Part shown: piece after piece, positions 25,114 to 33,815 of the stretch
How positions within the stretch are numbered: the first letter of the stretch is position 1
Layout: every line of letters begins with the position of its first letter
DNA from: Hyphomonadaceae bacterium
Lineage (GTDB): Bacteria > Pseudomonadota > Alphaproteobacteria > Caulobacterales > Aquidulcibacteraceae
Assembly (NCBI GenBank): GCA_023384105.1
Contig: JAHDXR010000003.1
Coordinates: forward strand, 1 to 64,000
Length of the DNA: 64,000 bases
Direction: 5' to 3'
Position numbers and translations under genes: made by a program
Notes under the pieces: generated by a model
Database searches by the model: none
The model's input: the letters and a program-made list of their open reading frames with translations, nothing else
What the model was told of the DNA's origin: nothing

Positions 25114-26121
25114 TCAGGCCTTCACGACTTCCTGCTCGATGCGGCCGAAGATCGAGTGGTTCCTGGCGTCGCGCATCTCGATCTCGACGCGGTCACCCCA
25201 TTTCAGGAAGCTCGTCGCCGGCTTGCCGGACTGGATCGTCTCGATCATGCGCTGCTCGGCGATGCAGGAATAGCCGCGCCCGCCTTCGCTCACCGGCCTG
25301 CCTGGGCCGCCATCGGCGTCGCGGTTTGACACGGTGCCGGAGCCGATGATGCTGCCGGCGGCGAGATCGCGCGTCTTGGCGGCGTGGGCGATAAGCTGGC
25401 CGAAATCGAACGTCATGTCTTCGCCGGCGTTGGCGGCGCCGAACGGCTTGCCGTTCAGGCTGACATACATCGGCAGATGCAATTTGCCCTCGCGCCACGC
25501 CTCGCCCAGCGCATCGGGCGTGACGGCGACCGGCGAGAACGCGGACGACGGCTTCGACTGGAAAAAGCCGAAGCCCTTCTCCAACTCCGCCGGGATGAGG
25601 TTGCGCAGGCTGACGTCGTTCACGAGCATCACCAGGCGGATGCGCTCGCGCGCCGCTTCCGGCGAAATCCCCAGCTCCACGTCATCGACGATCACCGCGA
25701 CTTCCGCCTCGAAATCGCAGCCCCAGGCTTCGTCCTTCAGCGGGATCGGATCGCGCGGCCCAAGAAACACATCGCTGCCGCCCTGGTACATGAGCGGATC
25801 GGTCCAGAAGCTTTCCGGCATCTTGGCGCCGCGGGCCCGGCGCACCAGCGCGACGTGGTTCACGTAAGCCGAGCCGTCGGCCCATTGGTGCGCGCGCGGC
25901 AGCGGCGACGCCGCCTCGCGCTCGTGAAAGCGCTCGCGCAAAACCGCACCGGCATTGACGCCCTCGCTGAGCGCACGCAGGCGCGGCGCCGCATGCGCCC
26001 AATCATCGAGCGCCGCCTGCAGCGTCGGCACTTCCGGGCCGGCGTGCGCACACCAGGCGAGATCGTCGGAAACGACGACCAGCTTGCCGTCGCGACCGTG
26101 GCGGAGCGATGCGAGTTTCAT
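25114..26121 (-). CDS. Fumarylacetoacetate hydrolase family protein, probable fumarylacetoacetase
   Basis: A 335-aa FAH-fold hydrolase. The metal-binding acidic residues are in the central CDFEAEVAVI segment, and GSGTVSNRD precedes SEGGRGYSCIAEQRMIE in the C-domain. The length and the leading MKLASLRHG fit the proteobacterial tyrosine-pathway enzyme that splits fumarylacetoacetate to fumarate and acetoacetate. The neighbours maiA and hppD support that role. The start is set at 26121 (MKLASL). Confidence 0.82.
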   Translation of the reverse strand: MKLASLRHGRDGKLVVVSDDLAWCAHAGPEVPTLQAALDDWAHAAPRLRALSEGVNAGAVLRERFHEREAASPLPRAHQWADGSAYVNHVALVRRARGAKMPESFWTDPLMYQGGSDVFLGPRDPIPLKDEAWGCDFEAEVAVIVDDVELGISPEAARERIRLVMLVNDVSLRNLIPAELEKGFGFFQSKPSSAFSPVAVTPDALGEAWREGKLHLPMYVSLNGKPFGAANAGEDMTFDFGQLIAHAAKTRDLAAGSIIGSGTVSNRDADGGPGRPVSEGGRGYSCIAEQRMIETIQSGKPATSFLKWGDRVEIEMRDARNHSIFGRIEQEVVKA

Positions 26122-26134
26122 TCCATCTCCCAAT

Positions 26135-26195
26135 ATGGACCGCCGGCGCCCTCGCCGGCCAGCGCGAACCTACAAAGGTTGGAGCGCCGCGCTCC
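26135..26195 (-). repeat. Three-hairpin composite intergenic repeat, copy 2
   Basis: Read on the minus strand: hairpin 1 GGAGCG-CGG-CGCTCC, hairpin 2 AACCT-TTGT-AGGTT, then a GC palindrome GGCCGGC...GCCGGC ending GGTCCAT. The same three units in the same order occur at 33816-33875, with different loops but conserved stems. It fills the gap between the FAH and maiA genes. Confidence 0.75.
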
Positions 26196-26237
26196 CGTCC
26201 CGCAACGCTTGCGGAACGCCGGCTCTCCACATCGACG

Positions 26238-26885
26238 TCATCTCACCGCATCCTTCTGGTTCTCCGGCGCGGCCTTGATGAAGGCCGGATGCCGCCGCGC
26301 GTTTTCGTCCCACGCCGCGAGGCGCGGGAATGGCGAGAGGTCGGTCTTGTAGCGTCGCGCGTTCGCCATCTGCGGCACAAGCAGGATGTCGGCCAAGGTG
26401 GGCTCGTCGCCGAACGCGAACGGCGTCTGGGCGCGCTGCTCCGCCTGGTGCTCCAGCGCGGCGAAGCCGAGCTTAATCCAGTGGCGATACCATTCGCCGA
26501 CGTGATCGTCGCTGGCGCTGAACTCAAGCTTGATGCGCGTCAGCACGCTGGTGTTGTTCAGCGGATGGATGTCGGCGGCGATCGTGAATGCGAACGCGCG
26601 CGCCTGCGCGGCGAGCCAGGGATCGGCCGGCGTGAAGTGCGGATTGGGATGCGTCTGGTCGAGCCATTCAAGGATCGCGAGCGATTGCGTGAGCACGCCG
26701 CGCTCCGTCTCGAGCGCCGGCACGCGCATTTGCGGGTTCCTGGACCGGTACGGCTCGCGCATCTGCTCGTCCACCCCCGGCATGATGTTCACCGGGACGG
26801 ACTCGTAGTCGACGCCCTTTAGGTTCAAGCCGATGCGGACGCGATAGGCGGCGGACGAGCGCCAGTAATCGTAGAGCTTCAGCAT
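26238..26885 (-). CDS. maiA: Maleylacetoacetate isomerase (zeta-class GST)
   Basis: A 215-aa glutathione-dependent isomerase converting maleylacetoacetate to fumarylacetoacetate. The hallmark zeta-class active-site motif SSAAYRVRIGLNLKG starts near residue 10, and an N-terminal thioredoxin fold is followed by the helical GST C-domain. It is adjacent to the FAH gene on the same strand, consistent with the last two steps of tyrosine degradation. Confidence 0.9.
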   Translation of the reverse strand: MLKLYDYWRSSAAYRVRIGLNLKGVDYESVPVNIMPGVDEQMREPYRSRNPQMRVPALETERGVLTQSLAILEWLDQTHPNPHFTPADPWLAAQARAFAFTIAADIHPLNNTSVLTRIKLEFSASDDHVGEWYRHWIKLGFAALEHQAEQRAQTPFAFGDEPTLADILLVPQMANARRYKTDLSPFPRLAAWDENARRHPAFIKAAPENQKDAVR

Positions 26886-26923
26886 GCGACAGTCCTAGCG
26901 CGGCGCGGCGGCGGCGTCATGCG

Positions 26924-27493
26924 CTATTCGCCGATCCGCGCCTTTGCGGCTGCGTGCGCGGCGCGGGCTTTCTCATGCAGCCAGGCGGCGTGCTGCGGCG
27001 CTTTCTTGGTGCGGCTCCATTCTTCGAGCATGTCCGGCGCGACGCGCTTCAGTTCCGCCAACTCCTCCGCCGTGCCGGTGTCGGCGGCGAGTTCCACACG
27101 ATGACCGTTCGGGTCGAAGAAATAGATCGACTGGAAGATGCCGTGATCCGTCGGACCCAGCACGTCGATTCCCTTCGCCTCCACGCGCGCCTTGGCGGCG
27201 AGAAGCTCATCGACGCTGTTCACGCGGAAAGCGATGTGCTGCACCCATTGCGGCGTGTTCTCGTCGCGACCCATGTCCTTCTGGTTGGGCAGTTCGAAGA
27301 AGGCCAGTACGTTGCCGTTCCCGCAATCGAGGAAGACGTGCATGTAGGGATCGTATTCGCCCGTCGACGGCACATGATCCTCGGCGAACGCAGTGGTGTA
27401 TTCCATGCCGAGCACATCGCCATAGAATTCGACCGTCTGCTTGGCGTCCTTGCAGCGATAGGCGACGTGATGGATGCCGAAGGTGATAGCCAT
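26924..27493 (-). CDS. VOC/glyoxalase-superfamily protein
   Basis: A 189-aa vicinal-oxygen-chelate protein with paired beta-alpha-beta modules: HHVAYRCKDAKQTVEFY near residue 8 and WVQHIAFRVNSVDELL near residue 82. Metal-type residues His near 8, His near 85 and Glu in HRVELAAD are visible. It has a helical C-tail of about 45 residues. It could be a dioxygenase or a glyoxalase; no substrate is evident. It lies in the tyrosine-degradation group, between maiA and a repeat. Confidence 0.75.
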   Translation of the reverse strand: MAITFGIHHVAYRCKDAKQTVEFYGDVLGMEYTTAFAEDHVPSTGEYDPYMHVFLDCGNGNVLAFFELPNQKDMGRDENTPQWVQHIAFRVNSVDELLAAKARVEAKGIDVLGPTDHGIFQSIYFFDPNGHRVELAADTGTAEELAELKRVAPDMLEEWSRTKKAPQHAAWLHEKARAAHAAAKARIGE

Positions 27494-27520
27494 TAACGCA
27501 TCTCCTGACTCAATCTTGCT

Positions 27521-27625
27521 CCGTCATTCCGGGGCTCCGCGAAGCGGAGAACCCGGAACCCAGGGCAAACGCCGCGCCGGTCGCCCCTGGGTTCCGGATC
27601 GCGCTTCGCGCGTCCGGAATGACGG
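27521..27625. repeat. Large imperfect inverted repeat
   Basis: Ends CCGTCATTCCGG and CCGGAATGACGG are perfect inverted copies. Inner arms CCGGAACCCAGGG and CCCTGGGTTCCGG also pair, with small GC hairpins between. It resembles a palindromic intergenic family widespread in alphaproteobacteria. It sits between the VOC gene start and the asparaginase gene end, so it could terminate the latter. Confidence 0.8.
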
Positions 27626-27633
27626 AAGGCGCT

Positions 27634-28734
27634 TCATTCTTCCTCGTCTGCGAAAATTTGAACGGCTGGCTCGCCGCCGGCTGAAAGCGCGGCGCGATAC
27701 ATGCCCGGCGTGTTCATGGCGAAAGCGTGGCGGCCCGCGCCATCGAGCACGATGACGCCGCCGTCGCCGGCGACGCCCGCCGCATTCAGCGTGACGCCGA
27801 CTTCGGCCATGACGTTGTCCGCCGCTTGCTGCGCGCTTTCGCCGTTGAACTCCATGCGCGCACAGATCGCGCGGGCGACGCCGACGCGGATGAAGAACTC
27901 GCCCGTGCCGGTGGCGCTCACGCCGCAGACGCCGTTCTGCGCGTACGTGCCGGCGCCGACGATCGGCGCATCGCCGACGCGGCCCCAGCGTTTGCCGGTG
28001 GTGCCGCCGGTGGACGTGCCGGCGGCGATGTCGCCGCGCCGGTCATAGGCCACGACGCCGACCGTGCCGAAAAGATGATCGTTGGGCGCAGCGTCGTTAT
28101 AAGCCTGCGGCGCGGGCGGCACGCCGGGCGGACGCGGCGGAACGGGCTGCTCGCTGCGGCGGAGATTATCTTCGAGCTGCCGCCACCGGCGCTCGGTGAA
28201 GAACCACGCCGGCGGCGCCTCTTCGATGTTCTGCGTGCGCGCGAACGCTTCCGCGCCGTCGCCGATCAGCATCACGTGCGGGCTATGCTCCATCACCGCG
28301 CGCGCGGCGAGGATCGGATTTTTCGTGCGCGTGAGGCCGGCGACGGCGCCCGCGGCGCGGGTGTGGCCGTCCATGATCGAGGCGTCGAGTTCGTTGCGGC
28401 CTTCTGCGGTGAACACGGCGCCGCGGCCGGCGTTGAATAGCGGATTATCTTCCAGATAGAGGATGGCCGCCTCCACCGCGTCTAGCGAGGAGCCGCCGCC
28501 GTCGAGAATGTCGCCGCCGATGGAGAGCGCCTGGCGCATCGCGGCGCGGTAGTCCGCCTCAAGCTCAGGCGTGAGATTGGCGCGCTCGATCACGCCGGCG
28601 CCGCCATGCACCACGATGGACCAGCGCGGCGCCGGTTCAGGCGCCGTGGCGCAGGCGGCGAGGAACGTCACGATGCAGAACAGCGCGAGCGCTTTCAACT
28701 TCGGACCGCCGGCTTCCAGCCGGCCTTGCTTCAT
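27634..28734 (-). CDS. Isoaspartyl peptidase / L-asparaginase (Ntn hydrolase), lipoprotein
   Basis: A 366-aa type 2 asparaginase. HGGAGV near the mature N-terminus, GGSSLDAVEAA, and NAGRGAVFTAEG mark the alpha part. The autocleavage threonine is in FGTVGVVA, beginning the beta part, followed by GTSTGGTTGKRWGRVGDAP. A lipoprotein signal ends LAACAT, so it acts in the periplasm. The start is uncertain: ATG 28734 gives a basic n-region, while TTG 28698 gives a shorter, more typical signal and avoids translating the repeat at 28703-28725. Confidence 0.85.
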   Translation of the reverse strand: MKQGRLEAGGPKLKALALFCIVTFLAACATAPEPAPRWSIVVHGGAGVIERANLTPELEADYRAAMRQALSIGGDILDGGGSSLDAVEAAILYLEDNPLFNAGRGAVFTAEGRNELDASIMDGHTRAAGAVAGLTRTKNPILAARAVMEHSPHVMLIGDGAEAFARTQNIEEAPPAWFFTERRWRQLEDNLRRSEQPVPPRPPGVPPAPQAYNDAAPNDHLFGTVGVVAYDRRGDIAAGTSTGGTTGKRWGRVGDAPIVGAGTYAQNGVCGVSATGTGEFFIRVGVARAICARMEFNGESAQQAADNVMAEVGVTLNAAGVAGDGGVIVLDGAGRHAFAMNTPGMYRAALSAGGEPAVQIFADEEE

Positions 28735-28797
28735 TTCAGCTTGCATCGTCATCGCCTGCATCGATGGGGGCGCCGGCTGGAAGCCGGCAGTCCGCCC
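28703..28797. repeat. Two REP-like GC palindromes flanking the asparaginase leader
   Basis: GGACCGCCGGC...GCCGGCC at 28703-28725 and GCGCCGGC...GCCGGCAGTCCGC at 28770-28797 are inverted relative copies of the same palindromic unit seen at 26.1, 33.7, 33.85 and 40.8 kb. The first lies inside the longest asparaginase reading frame and encodes an odd Gly-Arg-Leu-Glu-Ala-Gly stretch. Confidence 0.6.
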
Positions 28798-28807
28798 GCG
28801 CCACATC

Positions 28808-29881
28808 TCACCCCGCCTTCAGCACGCCGCGGCGAATCTGGTCGAGTTCGATCGACTCGAACAGGGCTTTGAAATTGCCTTCGCCGAAGCCTTCATTGCC
28901 CTTGCGCTGGATGAACTCGAAGAAGATCGGGCCGATCGCGTCCTTGCCGAAAATCTGCAGCAGCAGGCCCTGGCCCTCGCTCGGCGCGCCGTCGATCAGG
29001 ATGCGGCGCTTGCGCAGTTCTTCCAACGGCTCGCCATGGCCCGACAGGCGCTTGTCGACGAGATCGTAATAGGTCTCGATCGTATCCTGCAGCTCGACGC
29101 CGCGCGCCTTGAGGCGATCGACCACTGCATAGAGATCGTCGCAGCCGAAGGCGAGGTGCTGGATGCCCTCACCTCTGTAGCGCTGCAGATATTCCTTGAT
29201 CTGATCGACCTTGCCTTCCTCGCCCTTCGACTCGTTGAGCGGGATGCGGATCTTGCCGTCCGGGCTCGTCATCGCCTTCGAGAACAGGCCGGTGACTTTG
29301 CCTTCTATGTCGAAATAGCGGATTTCGCGGAAGTTGAAGATCTTCTCGTAGTACTCCGCCCACTTGGCCATGTTGCCGCGGAACACGTTGTGGGTGAGGT
29401 GATCGAGATAGGTGAGGCCGATGGCGTTCTTCGCCTCGTCGGCGCCTTCGATCGGCTTGAAGTCGACATCGTAGATCGTCTGCGCGCCGTAGCGGTCGAC
29501 GAGATAGATATAGGCGCCGCCAATGCCTTCGATCGCCGGAATGTCGAGCTCCATCGGGCCGATCGGCATGTCGACCGGCTTGGCGCCGCGCTTCACCGCT
29601 TCCTCGAACGCCGCCTTCGCGTCGCGCACGCGGAACGCCATCGCGTTGGCGGAGGGGCCGTGGACCTTGCGGAACTCGGCCGGCTGGCCCGAGGGCTCCA
29701 TGTTCAGGATGAAGTTGATGTCGTTCTGCTTGTAGCGGACGACATTCTTGCTGCGGTGCCTAGCGACGGCGGTGAAGCCGATCTGTTCGAAATACGCGGC
29801 AAGCTTTTCTGGTTCGGGCGAGGTGAATTCGACGAACTCGAAACCATCGGTCCCAATCGGATTCTCGAACAGGTCGGCCAT
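28808..29881 (-). CDS. hppD: 4-hydroxyphenylpyruvate dioxygenase
   Basis: A 357-aa Fe(II) dioxygenase converting 4-hydroxyphenylpyruvate to homogentisate. The iron ligands are visible in LTHNV (first His), IQHLAFGC (second His) and FFEFIQRKG (Glu). The C-terminal GEGNFKALFESIELDQ segment is diagnostic of the family. It heads the tyrosine-degradation group and is divergent from a MarR gene 52 bp away. Confidence 0.95.
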   Translation of the reverse strand: MADLFENPIGTDGFEFVEFTSPEPEKLAAYFEQIGFTAVARHRSKNVVRYKQNDINFILNMEPSGQPAEFRKVHGPSANAMAFRVRDAKAAFEEAVKRGAKPVDMPIGPMELDIPAIEGIGGAYIYLVDRYGAQTIYDVDFKPIEGADEAKNAIGLTYLDHLTHNVFRGNMAKWAEYYEKIFNFREIRYFDIEGKVTGLFSKAMTSPDGKIRIPLNESKGEEGKVDQIKEYLQRYRGEGIQHLAFGCDDLYAVVDRLKARGVELQDTIETYYDLVDKRLSGHGEPLEELRKRRILIDGAPSEGQGLLLQIFGKDAIGPIFFEFIQRKGNEGFGEGNFKALFESIELDQIRRGVLKAG

Positions 29882-29933
29882 GGCGTTTCCTCGGAGCTTG
29901 CGTTTGCCGACGATTTAGTTTCATTTGCAACCA
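29882..29933. promoter_or_regulatory. Compact divergent control region hppD / MarR gene
   Basis: Only 52 bp separate the two starts, so promoters must overlap. An AT-richer core (TTTAGTTTCATTTGCAA) and flanking TTGC/GCAA arms could be a MarR site. No clear consensus operator can be named. Confidence 0.35.
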
Positions 29934-30401
29934 ATGGCAAGCGCGAAACGGAAACCGTCCCCGGCGGACACGCTGGTGCTGGAGGAGTTCCTTCCCTACC
30001 GGCTGTCGGTGCTGTCGAACCGGATCAGCCGCGCCATCGCCGCGCGCTATGCCAAGACATTCGATCTCACCATTCCGGAATGGCGCGTCATCGCCGTACT
30101 GGGGCGCAGGCCCGGCCTCACGGCCAAGGAAGTGGCCGAAGCCACGGAGATGGACAAGGTCGCCGTCTCGCGCGCGGTGGCGCGCCTCGTCGCGTCCAAG
30201 CGCGTAGCCTCCCGCGAGGACCGCAACGACGCGCGCAAGCAATCGCTTACTCTGACAGCGCAAGGCGAAAGCGTGCATGCGCGCATCGCGCCGATCGCAC
30301 TCGCCGCCGAAGAGCGCTTGCTTGAAACGCTGAGCTCACGCGATCGTGAGCAACTCGATGCGCTGCTCGATCATCTGCTGGAAGCGGCGAAGCGGCTCTG
30401 A
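29934..30401 (+). CDS. MarR-family transcriptional regulator
   Basis: A 155-aa winged-helix regulator: FDLTIPEWRVIAVLGRRPG, then LTAKEVAEATEMDKVAVSRA as HTH, then the wing SREDRNDARKQSLTLT. The divergent position relative to hppD suggests it controls tyrosine or phenolic degradation. The ATG at 29934 is chosen over a TTG three codons upstream. Confidence 0.87.
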   Translation: MASAKRKPSPADTLVLEEFLPYRLSVLSNRISRAIAARYAKTFDLTIPEWRVIAVLGRRPGLTAKEVAEATEMDKVAVSRAVARLVASKRVASREDRNDARKQSLTLTAQGESVHARIAPIALAAEERLLETLSSRDREQLDALLDHLLEAAKRL

Positions 30402-30487
30402 CCGCATGTTCCAATTGCAGCTGAAGACTGGAATGCCTGCTGAAGCGATGCCTACGTGTCACTCTGTGGGGCGACCAGGAGAACTTC

Positions 30488-30925
30488 ATGTCACGAATTT
30501 CATGGACCGCCGCCGCCTGCAGCATCGCTTTGTTCGGCGCCGTTGCGTGCGCGGGCACCAACTCGGACGCCAACATGAGCAGCGGCCTCGACGCCGCCGG
30601 CTCATCGGCGCAAACTGAAACGCAAACGCAGGCGCCGGATGCGGCGCCGCCCGCCGATCCAGCCACCGCAACCTACACCGACGTACAATTGCAGGCCTTT
30701 GTCGCGGCCGCGGCGGAGATCAATCCGATCGCGCAGTCGCTGACGACGGCGACACCGGAGCAGCGCGCGCAAGGCGCCGCGCAAATCCGCGCGATCCTCG
30801 CGCAACACGGCCTCGACGCCGACACCTACAACGCCATCGCTTCGCGCGCGCAGACCGACGCGGCGTTCGCCGCGCGCATTGCGGCGCTGCAGTCCACGCA
30901 ACAAACGCCGCCGCCGGAAGGCTGA
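30488..30925 (+). CDS. Secreted DUF4168-type protein
   Basis: A 145-aa protein. The N-terminal signal has a lipoprotein-like end (GAVACAG), then a low-complexity Gln/Thr/Ala linker. A C-terminal domain of about 75 residues (YTDVQLQAFVAAAAEINPI... NAIASRAQTDAAFAARI) matches the DUF4168 pattern. The function is unknown. AGGAG precedes the ATG. Confidence 0.75.
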   Translation: MSRISWTAAACSIALFGAVACAGTNSDANMSSGLDAAGSSAQTETQTQAPDAAPPADPATATYTDVQLQAFVAAAAEINPIAQSLTTATPEQRAQGAAQIRAILAQHGLDADTYNAIASRAQTDAAFAARIAALQSTQQTPPPEG

Positions 30926-30934
30926 CCGCGTCCT

Positions 30935-30970
30935 GCGCTCCCGGCCGCGCCGCGCGGCCGGGAGCGCTTT
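30935..30970. terminator. Bidirectional terminator hairpin
   Basis: A 15-bp perfect stem (GCGCTCCCGGCCGCG with its complement) and a 3-base loop between two convergent genes, followed by TTT on the plus strand. It can serve both the DUF4168 gene and the sugar dehydrogenase gene. Confidence 0.75.
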
Positions 30971-32190
30971 CAGCGCGCCGGCGTCAGCCGCAGCAGGCGG
31001 CCGTTGTCCTCGTCGGTGACGATCATCACTGCGCCGTCCGCCGTCTCGGCGATGTCGCGCACGCGGCCGTGCCGGCCCGCAATCAGCCGCTCCTCGCCCG
31101 CCACGCGCTCGCCGTCGAGTTCGAGCCGCACCAGGGCGCGCGTGTAAAGGCCGGCGATCAGGATGTCGCCGCGCCATGGAAACAGATCGCCGCGATAGAA
31201 CAGCATGCCGCCCGGCGCGATCACCGGGTCCCAATAATAGAGCGGCTGCTCCATGCCTTCGCGCACGGCGACGCCGCCGTTCACCGGCGCGCCGTTATAC
31301 TCCTGGCCGTAAGAGATCACCGGCCAGCCATAATTGCGGCCGGCGCGCGCAATGTTGAGTTCATCGCCGCCTTGCGGGCCGTGCTCGACCAGCCAGAGTT
31401 CGCCCGTCCGCGGATGCAGCGCCGCGCCCTGGATATTGCGATGCCCGTAAGACCAGATCTCGGCGCGCGCGCCTTCGCGGCCCGCGAACGGATTGTCCCG
31501 CGGCGCCGAGCCGTCCGGATCGATGCGCACCACTTTGCCGATATGCGTTGAAAGATCCTGCGCCAGCTCGCGCGGCTCGCGCTGCTGGCGGTCGCCCATC
31601 GCGACATAGAGCCGCCCCGCGCCGTCGAAGACGATGCGCGAACCGAAATGCCCGCGCGACTGCCACGCCGGCGCTTGGCGGAAAATCACCTGCACGTCCT
31701 CGACGCGGTTCGCGGCGCGGTTCAGGCGCCCACGCGCGGCGCTTGTGCCATTGCCGCCGTCGCGCGCCTCCGCGAACGTCCAGTAGATCAGCTGGTCCCG
31801 CGCGAAGTCCGGGCTCAACGCAACGTCAAGCAAGCCGCCCTGGCCGCGCGCATCGACCGCGGGCAAGCCCGCGACCGGCGCCGATACGCTCCCATCAAGC
31901 GTGATCACACGCAGGCGGCCGGGACGTTCCGTCACCAGCACGGCGCCGTCCGGCAAAACCTCCACCGCCCACGGATGCTCGAGCCCGACCGCGATCTCTT
32001 CCACAGCGATCGCAATCTCCGACCGCGCTTCCGGCGCGCGCGTCTGCCCTGCGAACGCCGGCGCGAAATCAGTATGCGGCGGCGCCTGTTCCACAGGCGG
32101 GCCCGTGCGCGCGGCGTTGGAGTCCCGGCCATTGTCCTGCGCCGAACATGCGCCGAGGATTAGGATTGCGGCGAAAACTGGAACATGCAT
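30970..32190 (-). CDS. PQQ-dependent sugar (aldose) dehydrogenase-like lipoprotein
   Basis: A 406-aa six-bladed beta-propeller of the soluble glucose/sorbosone dehydrogenase (YliI/Asd) family. Signal: ILILGACSAQ. The active-site region GLEHPWAVEVLPDG, catalytic-type SRGHFGSRIVFD, YGHRNIQG, and EHGPQGGDELN are the family landmarks, including the calcium/PQQ contacts. It oxidises aldoses or related sugars in the periplasm. The start at 32190 is set by the signal peptide. Confidence 0.85.
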   Translation of the reverse strand: MHVPVFAAILILGACSAQDNGRDSNAARTGPPVEQAPPHTDFAPAFAGQTRAPEARSEIAIAVEEIAVGLEHPWAVEVLPDGAVLVTERPGRLRVITLDGSVSAPVAGLPAVDARGQGGLLDVALSPDFARDQLIYWTFAEARDGGNGTSAARGRLNRAANRVEDVQVIFRQAPAWQSRGHFGSRIVFDGAGRLYVAMGDRQQREPRELAQDLSTHIGKVVRIDPDGSAPRDNPFAGREGARAEIWSYGHRNIQGAALHPRTGELWLVEHGPQGGDELNIARAGRNYGWPVISYGQEYNGAPVNGGVAVREGMEQPLYYWDPVIAPGGMLFYRGDLFPWRGDILIAGLYTRALVRLELDGERVAGEERLIAGRHGRVRDIAETADGAVMIVTDEDNGRLLRLTPAR

Positions 32191-32323
32191 GGACGGGCTT
32201 CTCGCGTCTGTGGGGAACAGGGTCAACAGCGCGTAACGCTCTTGCCTCGATCATTGGCGCCGTTTTCCCTCGACCCTCAACCTTGCCTCGCGGTAACATC
32301 GCACACCGCAGCCGGAGGGGTTT

Positions 32324-32956
32324 TTGGCGGACATTTTCGTCTCCTATTCGCGGCTCGATCAGGCGCGCGTGCAGCCGATCGTCGAGCGGCTGCAGTCGCT
32401 GGGCTTCAGCGTCTGGTGGGACCAGCACGTGCGAACCGACAGCGCCTTTCCCGAAGAACTGCAAGCCCAGCTCGACGGCGCCAAAGCCGTGCTCGCGGTA
32501 TGGACCGAGAATACGCGCAACGCGACATGGACATGCGCCGAAGCGGCGCGTGCGCTGGACCAGCGGAAACTTCTTCAGCTCCGGCTCGACAACGCCGGCG
32601 CGCCGGCGCCGTTCGACGCGCTGACGGTCGCCGACATGCGCGGCCGCGGCGAATGGGGGCCGCTCGAGGCGGCGCTCGCGCGCGTCGTGCGCGAGGGCGA
32701 AGCGATCGAGCCGGAAAGGACGCTCGCCGGCCTCGGCCCGTTCAACACGCCCGCCATGGCCGGCGCGCCGAAACTGAGCCTTGCCGCCATGGCCGCGGCG
32801 CTCGCCGCTTTCACCGGCGCGATGAACGCGGCGCTCAACGGCATGATGCCTGTCGGCTCGCTGCAAATCGTGCTGACGGGCGTTCTCGTGGTCGCCGTCA
32901 TCTGCGCGCTGCTCAGCTTCTACCGCTTACGCACCGTTGCGCGGGCGGGAGGCTGA
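32324..32956 (+). CDS. TIR-domain protein with C-terminal transmembrane helix
   Basis: A 210-aa protein with an N-terminal TIR domain (residues 3-125): DIFVSYSRLDQ, then GFSVWWDQHV, then AVLAVWTENTRNATWTCAEA, which includes the glutamate (about residue 73) that is catalytic in TIR NADases. A hydrophobic helix covers residues 182-202. The start is TTG at 32324 with GGAGG five bases upstream; no ATG is available. It is one base from the next gene, with which it probably forms a module. A signalling or NAD-cleaving defence role is inferred. Confidence 0.75.
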   Translation: MADIFVSYSRLDQARVQPIVERLQSLGFSVWWDQHVRTDSAFPEELQAQLDGAKAVLAVWTENTRNATWTCAEAARALDQRKLLQLRLDNAGAPAPFDALTVADMRGRGEWGPLEAALARVVREGEAIEPERTLAGLGPFNTPAMAGAPKLSLAAMAAALAAFTGAMNAALNGMMPVGSLQIVLTGVLVVAVICALLSFYRLRTVARAGG

Positions 32957-32957
32957 G

Positions 32958-33728
32958 ATGGCGCGCCCCGTACTCAGCTCGCTCGTCAATGGCGTGCGCG
33001 GCCTGCTGTCGGCGCAATTGTTCGTGGGCGTCCTGGCGATTGCACTCGCCGGCTGGACGCTCACGGTCACCAGCGGGCTGATCCGCGAGCGCGACCGCCT
33101 GCGCGAGCGCGTGATCCAGCTTGAAGCGTCGATGGCCGAGCGCGGCATCGTCGTGCCGCCGACGCCGGCCGTGGTGGAGTCGGCGGTCGCGGGCGAACAG
33201 CTCTATCCCGGCTCCGTTCCCGCGGCGCTGCGTGCGGCCGCCGAGGACGAAAGCGCGCCCCCGCCCGTCGACACGTCAACCGGCGCCGAAGCAACTGAGC
33301 GGTCGGCGCGGATCGATTTCAGCCAAGTGCTCGCCGATCTGTTCGCGCCGGCGCCGCCGATGCGGCTGGTCGTGCTCCACGTGCGCGACGCCGCCGACGC
33401 GCCTCAAGCGCAACGCGTCGGCGAAGAGCTGCGCCGCAGCGCCAACGTGCATGTCGTCGTCGACGTGCTGACGCCGCGCGATCCGGCGCAGTCCGGCTAT
33501 GTCTATTTCGACGGCCGCCAGAACCGCCCCACCGCCGAACTCGTCACGCAATTCCACGACATCGCCCGCCGCAACGGCGTCGCCCCCTGGTCGGCGCAGC
33601 TGCGCGGCGCGGCGCTGCCGGCGCAGGGCGAATACACGCCCGACCGGCTCGACATCGTGCTGCCGCCGCTGCCGCCGCCTCCGCCGCCGCCAGCCGAGCC
33701 AGTCATCGCCACGCCGGCGCCAGGCTAA
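32958..33728 (+). CDS. Membrane-anchored coiled-coil protein of unknown function
   Basis: A 256-aa protein. One membrane helix (about residues 22-44) is followed by a short coiled coil (RERDRLRERVIQLEAS), a Pro/Ala-rich linker, a mixed alpha/beta domain at about 130-235, and a Pro-rich tail (PPLPPPPPPPAEP). I do not recognise the C-domain. It follows the TIR gene by one base and likely is its membrane partner or sensor. Confidence 0.65.
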   Translation: MARPVLSSLVNGVRGLLSAQLFVGVLAIALAGWTLTVTSGLIRERDRLRERVIQLEASMAERGIVVPPTPAVVESAVAGEQLYPGSVPAALRAAAEDESAPPPVDTSTGAEATERSARIDFSQVLADLFAPAPPMRLVVLHVRDAADAPQAQRVGEELRRSANVHVVVDVLTPRDPAQSGYVYFDGRQNRPTAELVTQFHDIARRNGVAPWSAQLRGAALPAQGEYTPDRLDIVLPPLPPPPPPPAEPVIATPAPG

Positions 33729-33740
33729 GACGCCGCCCCT

Positions 33741-33780
33741 TATGGATCGCCGGCGTCCCGCCGGCCTGCGCCGCTTTTTT
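33741..33780 (+). terminator. REP-like palindrome with T-tract
   Basis: TATGGATCGCCGGC and its complement GCCGGC, followed by GCGCCGC and seven T residues. It is a member of the GC-palindrome family and is placed to terminate the TIR module. Confidence 0.55.
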
Positions 33781-33815
33781 TGAGAAGGGAGCGTGACGCG
33801 CGCCCCATGCACGGC

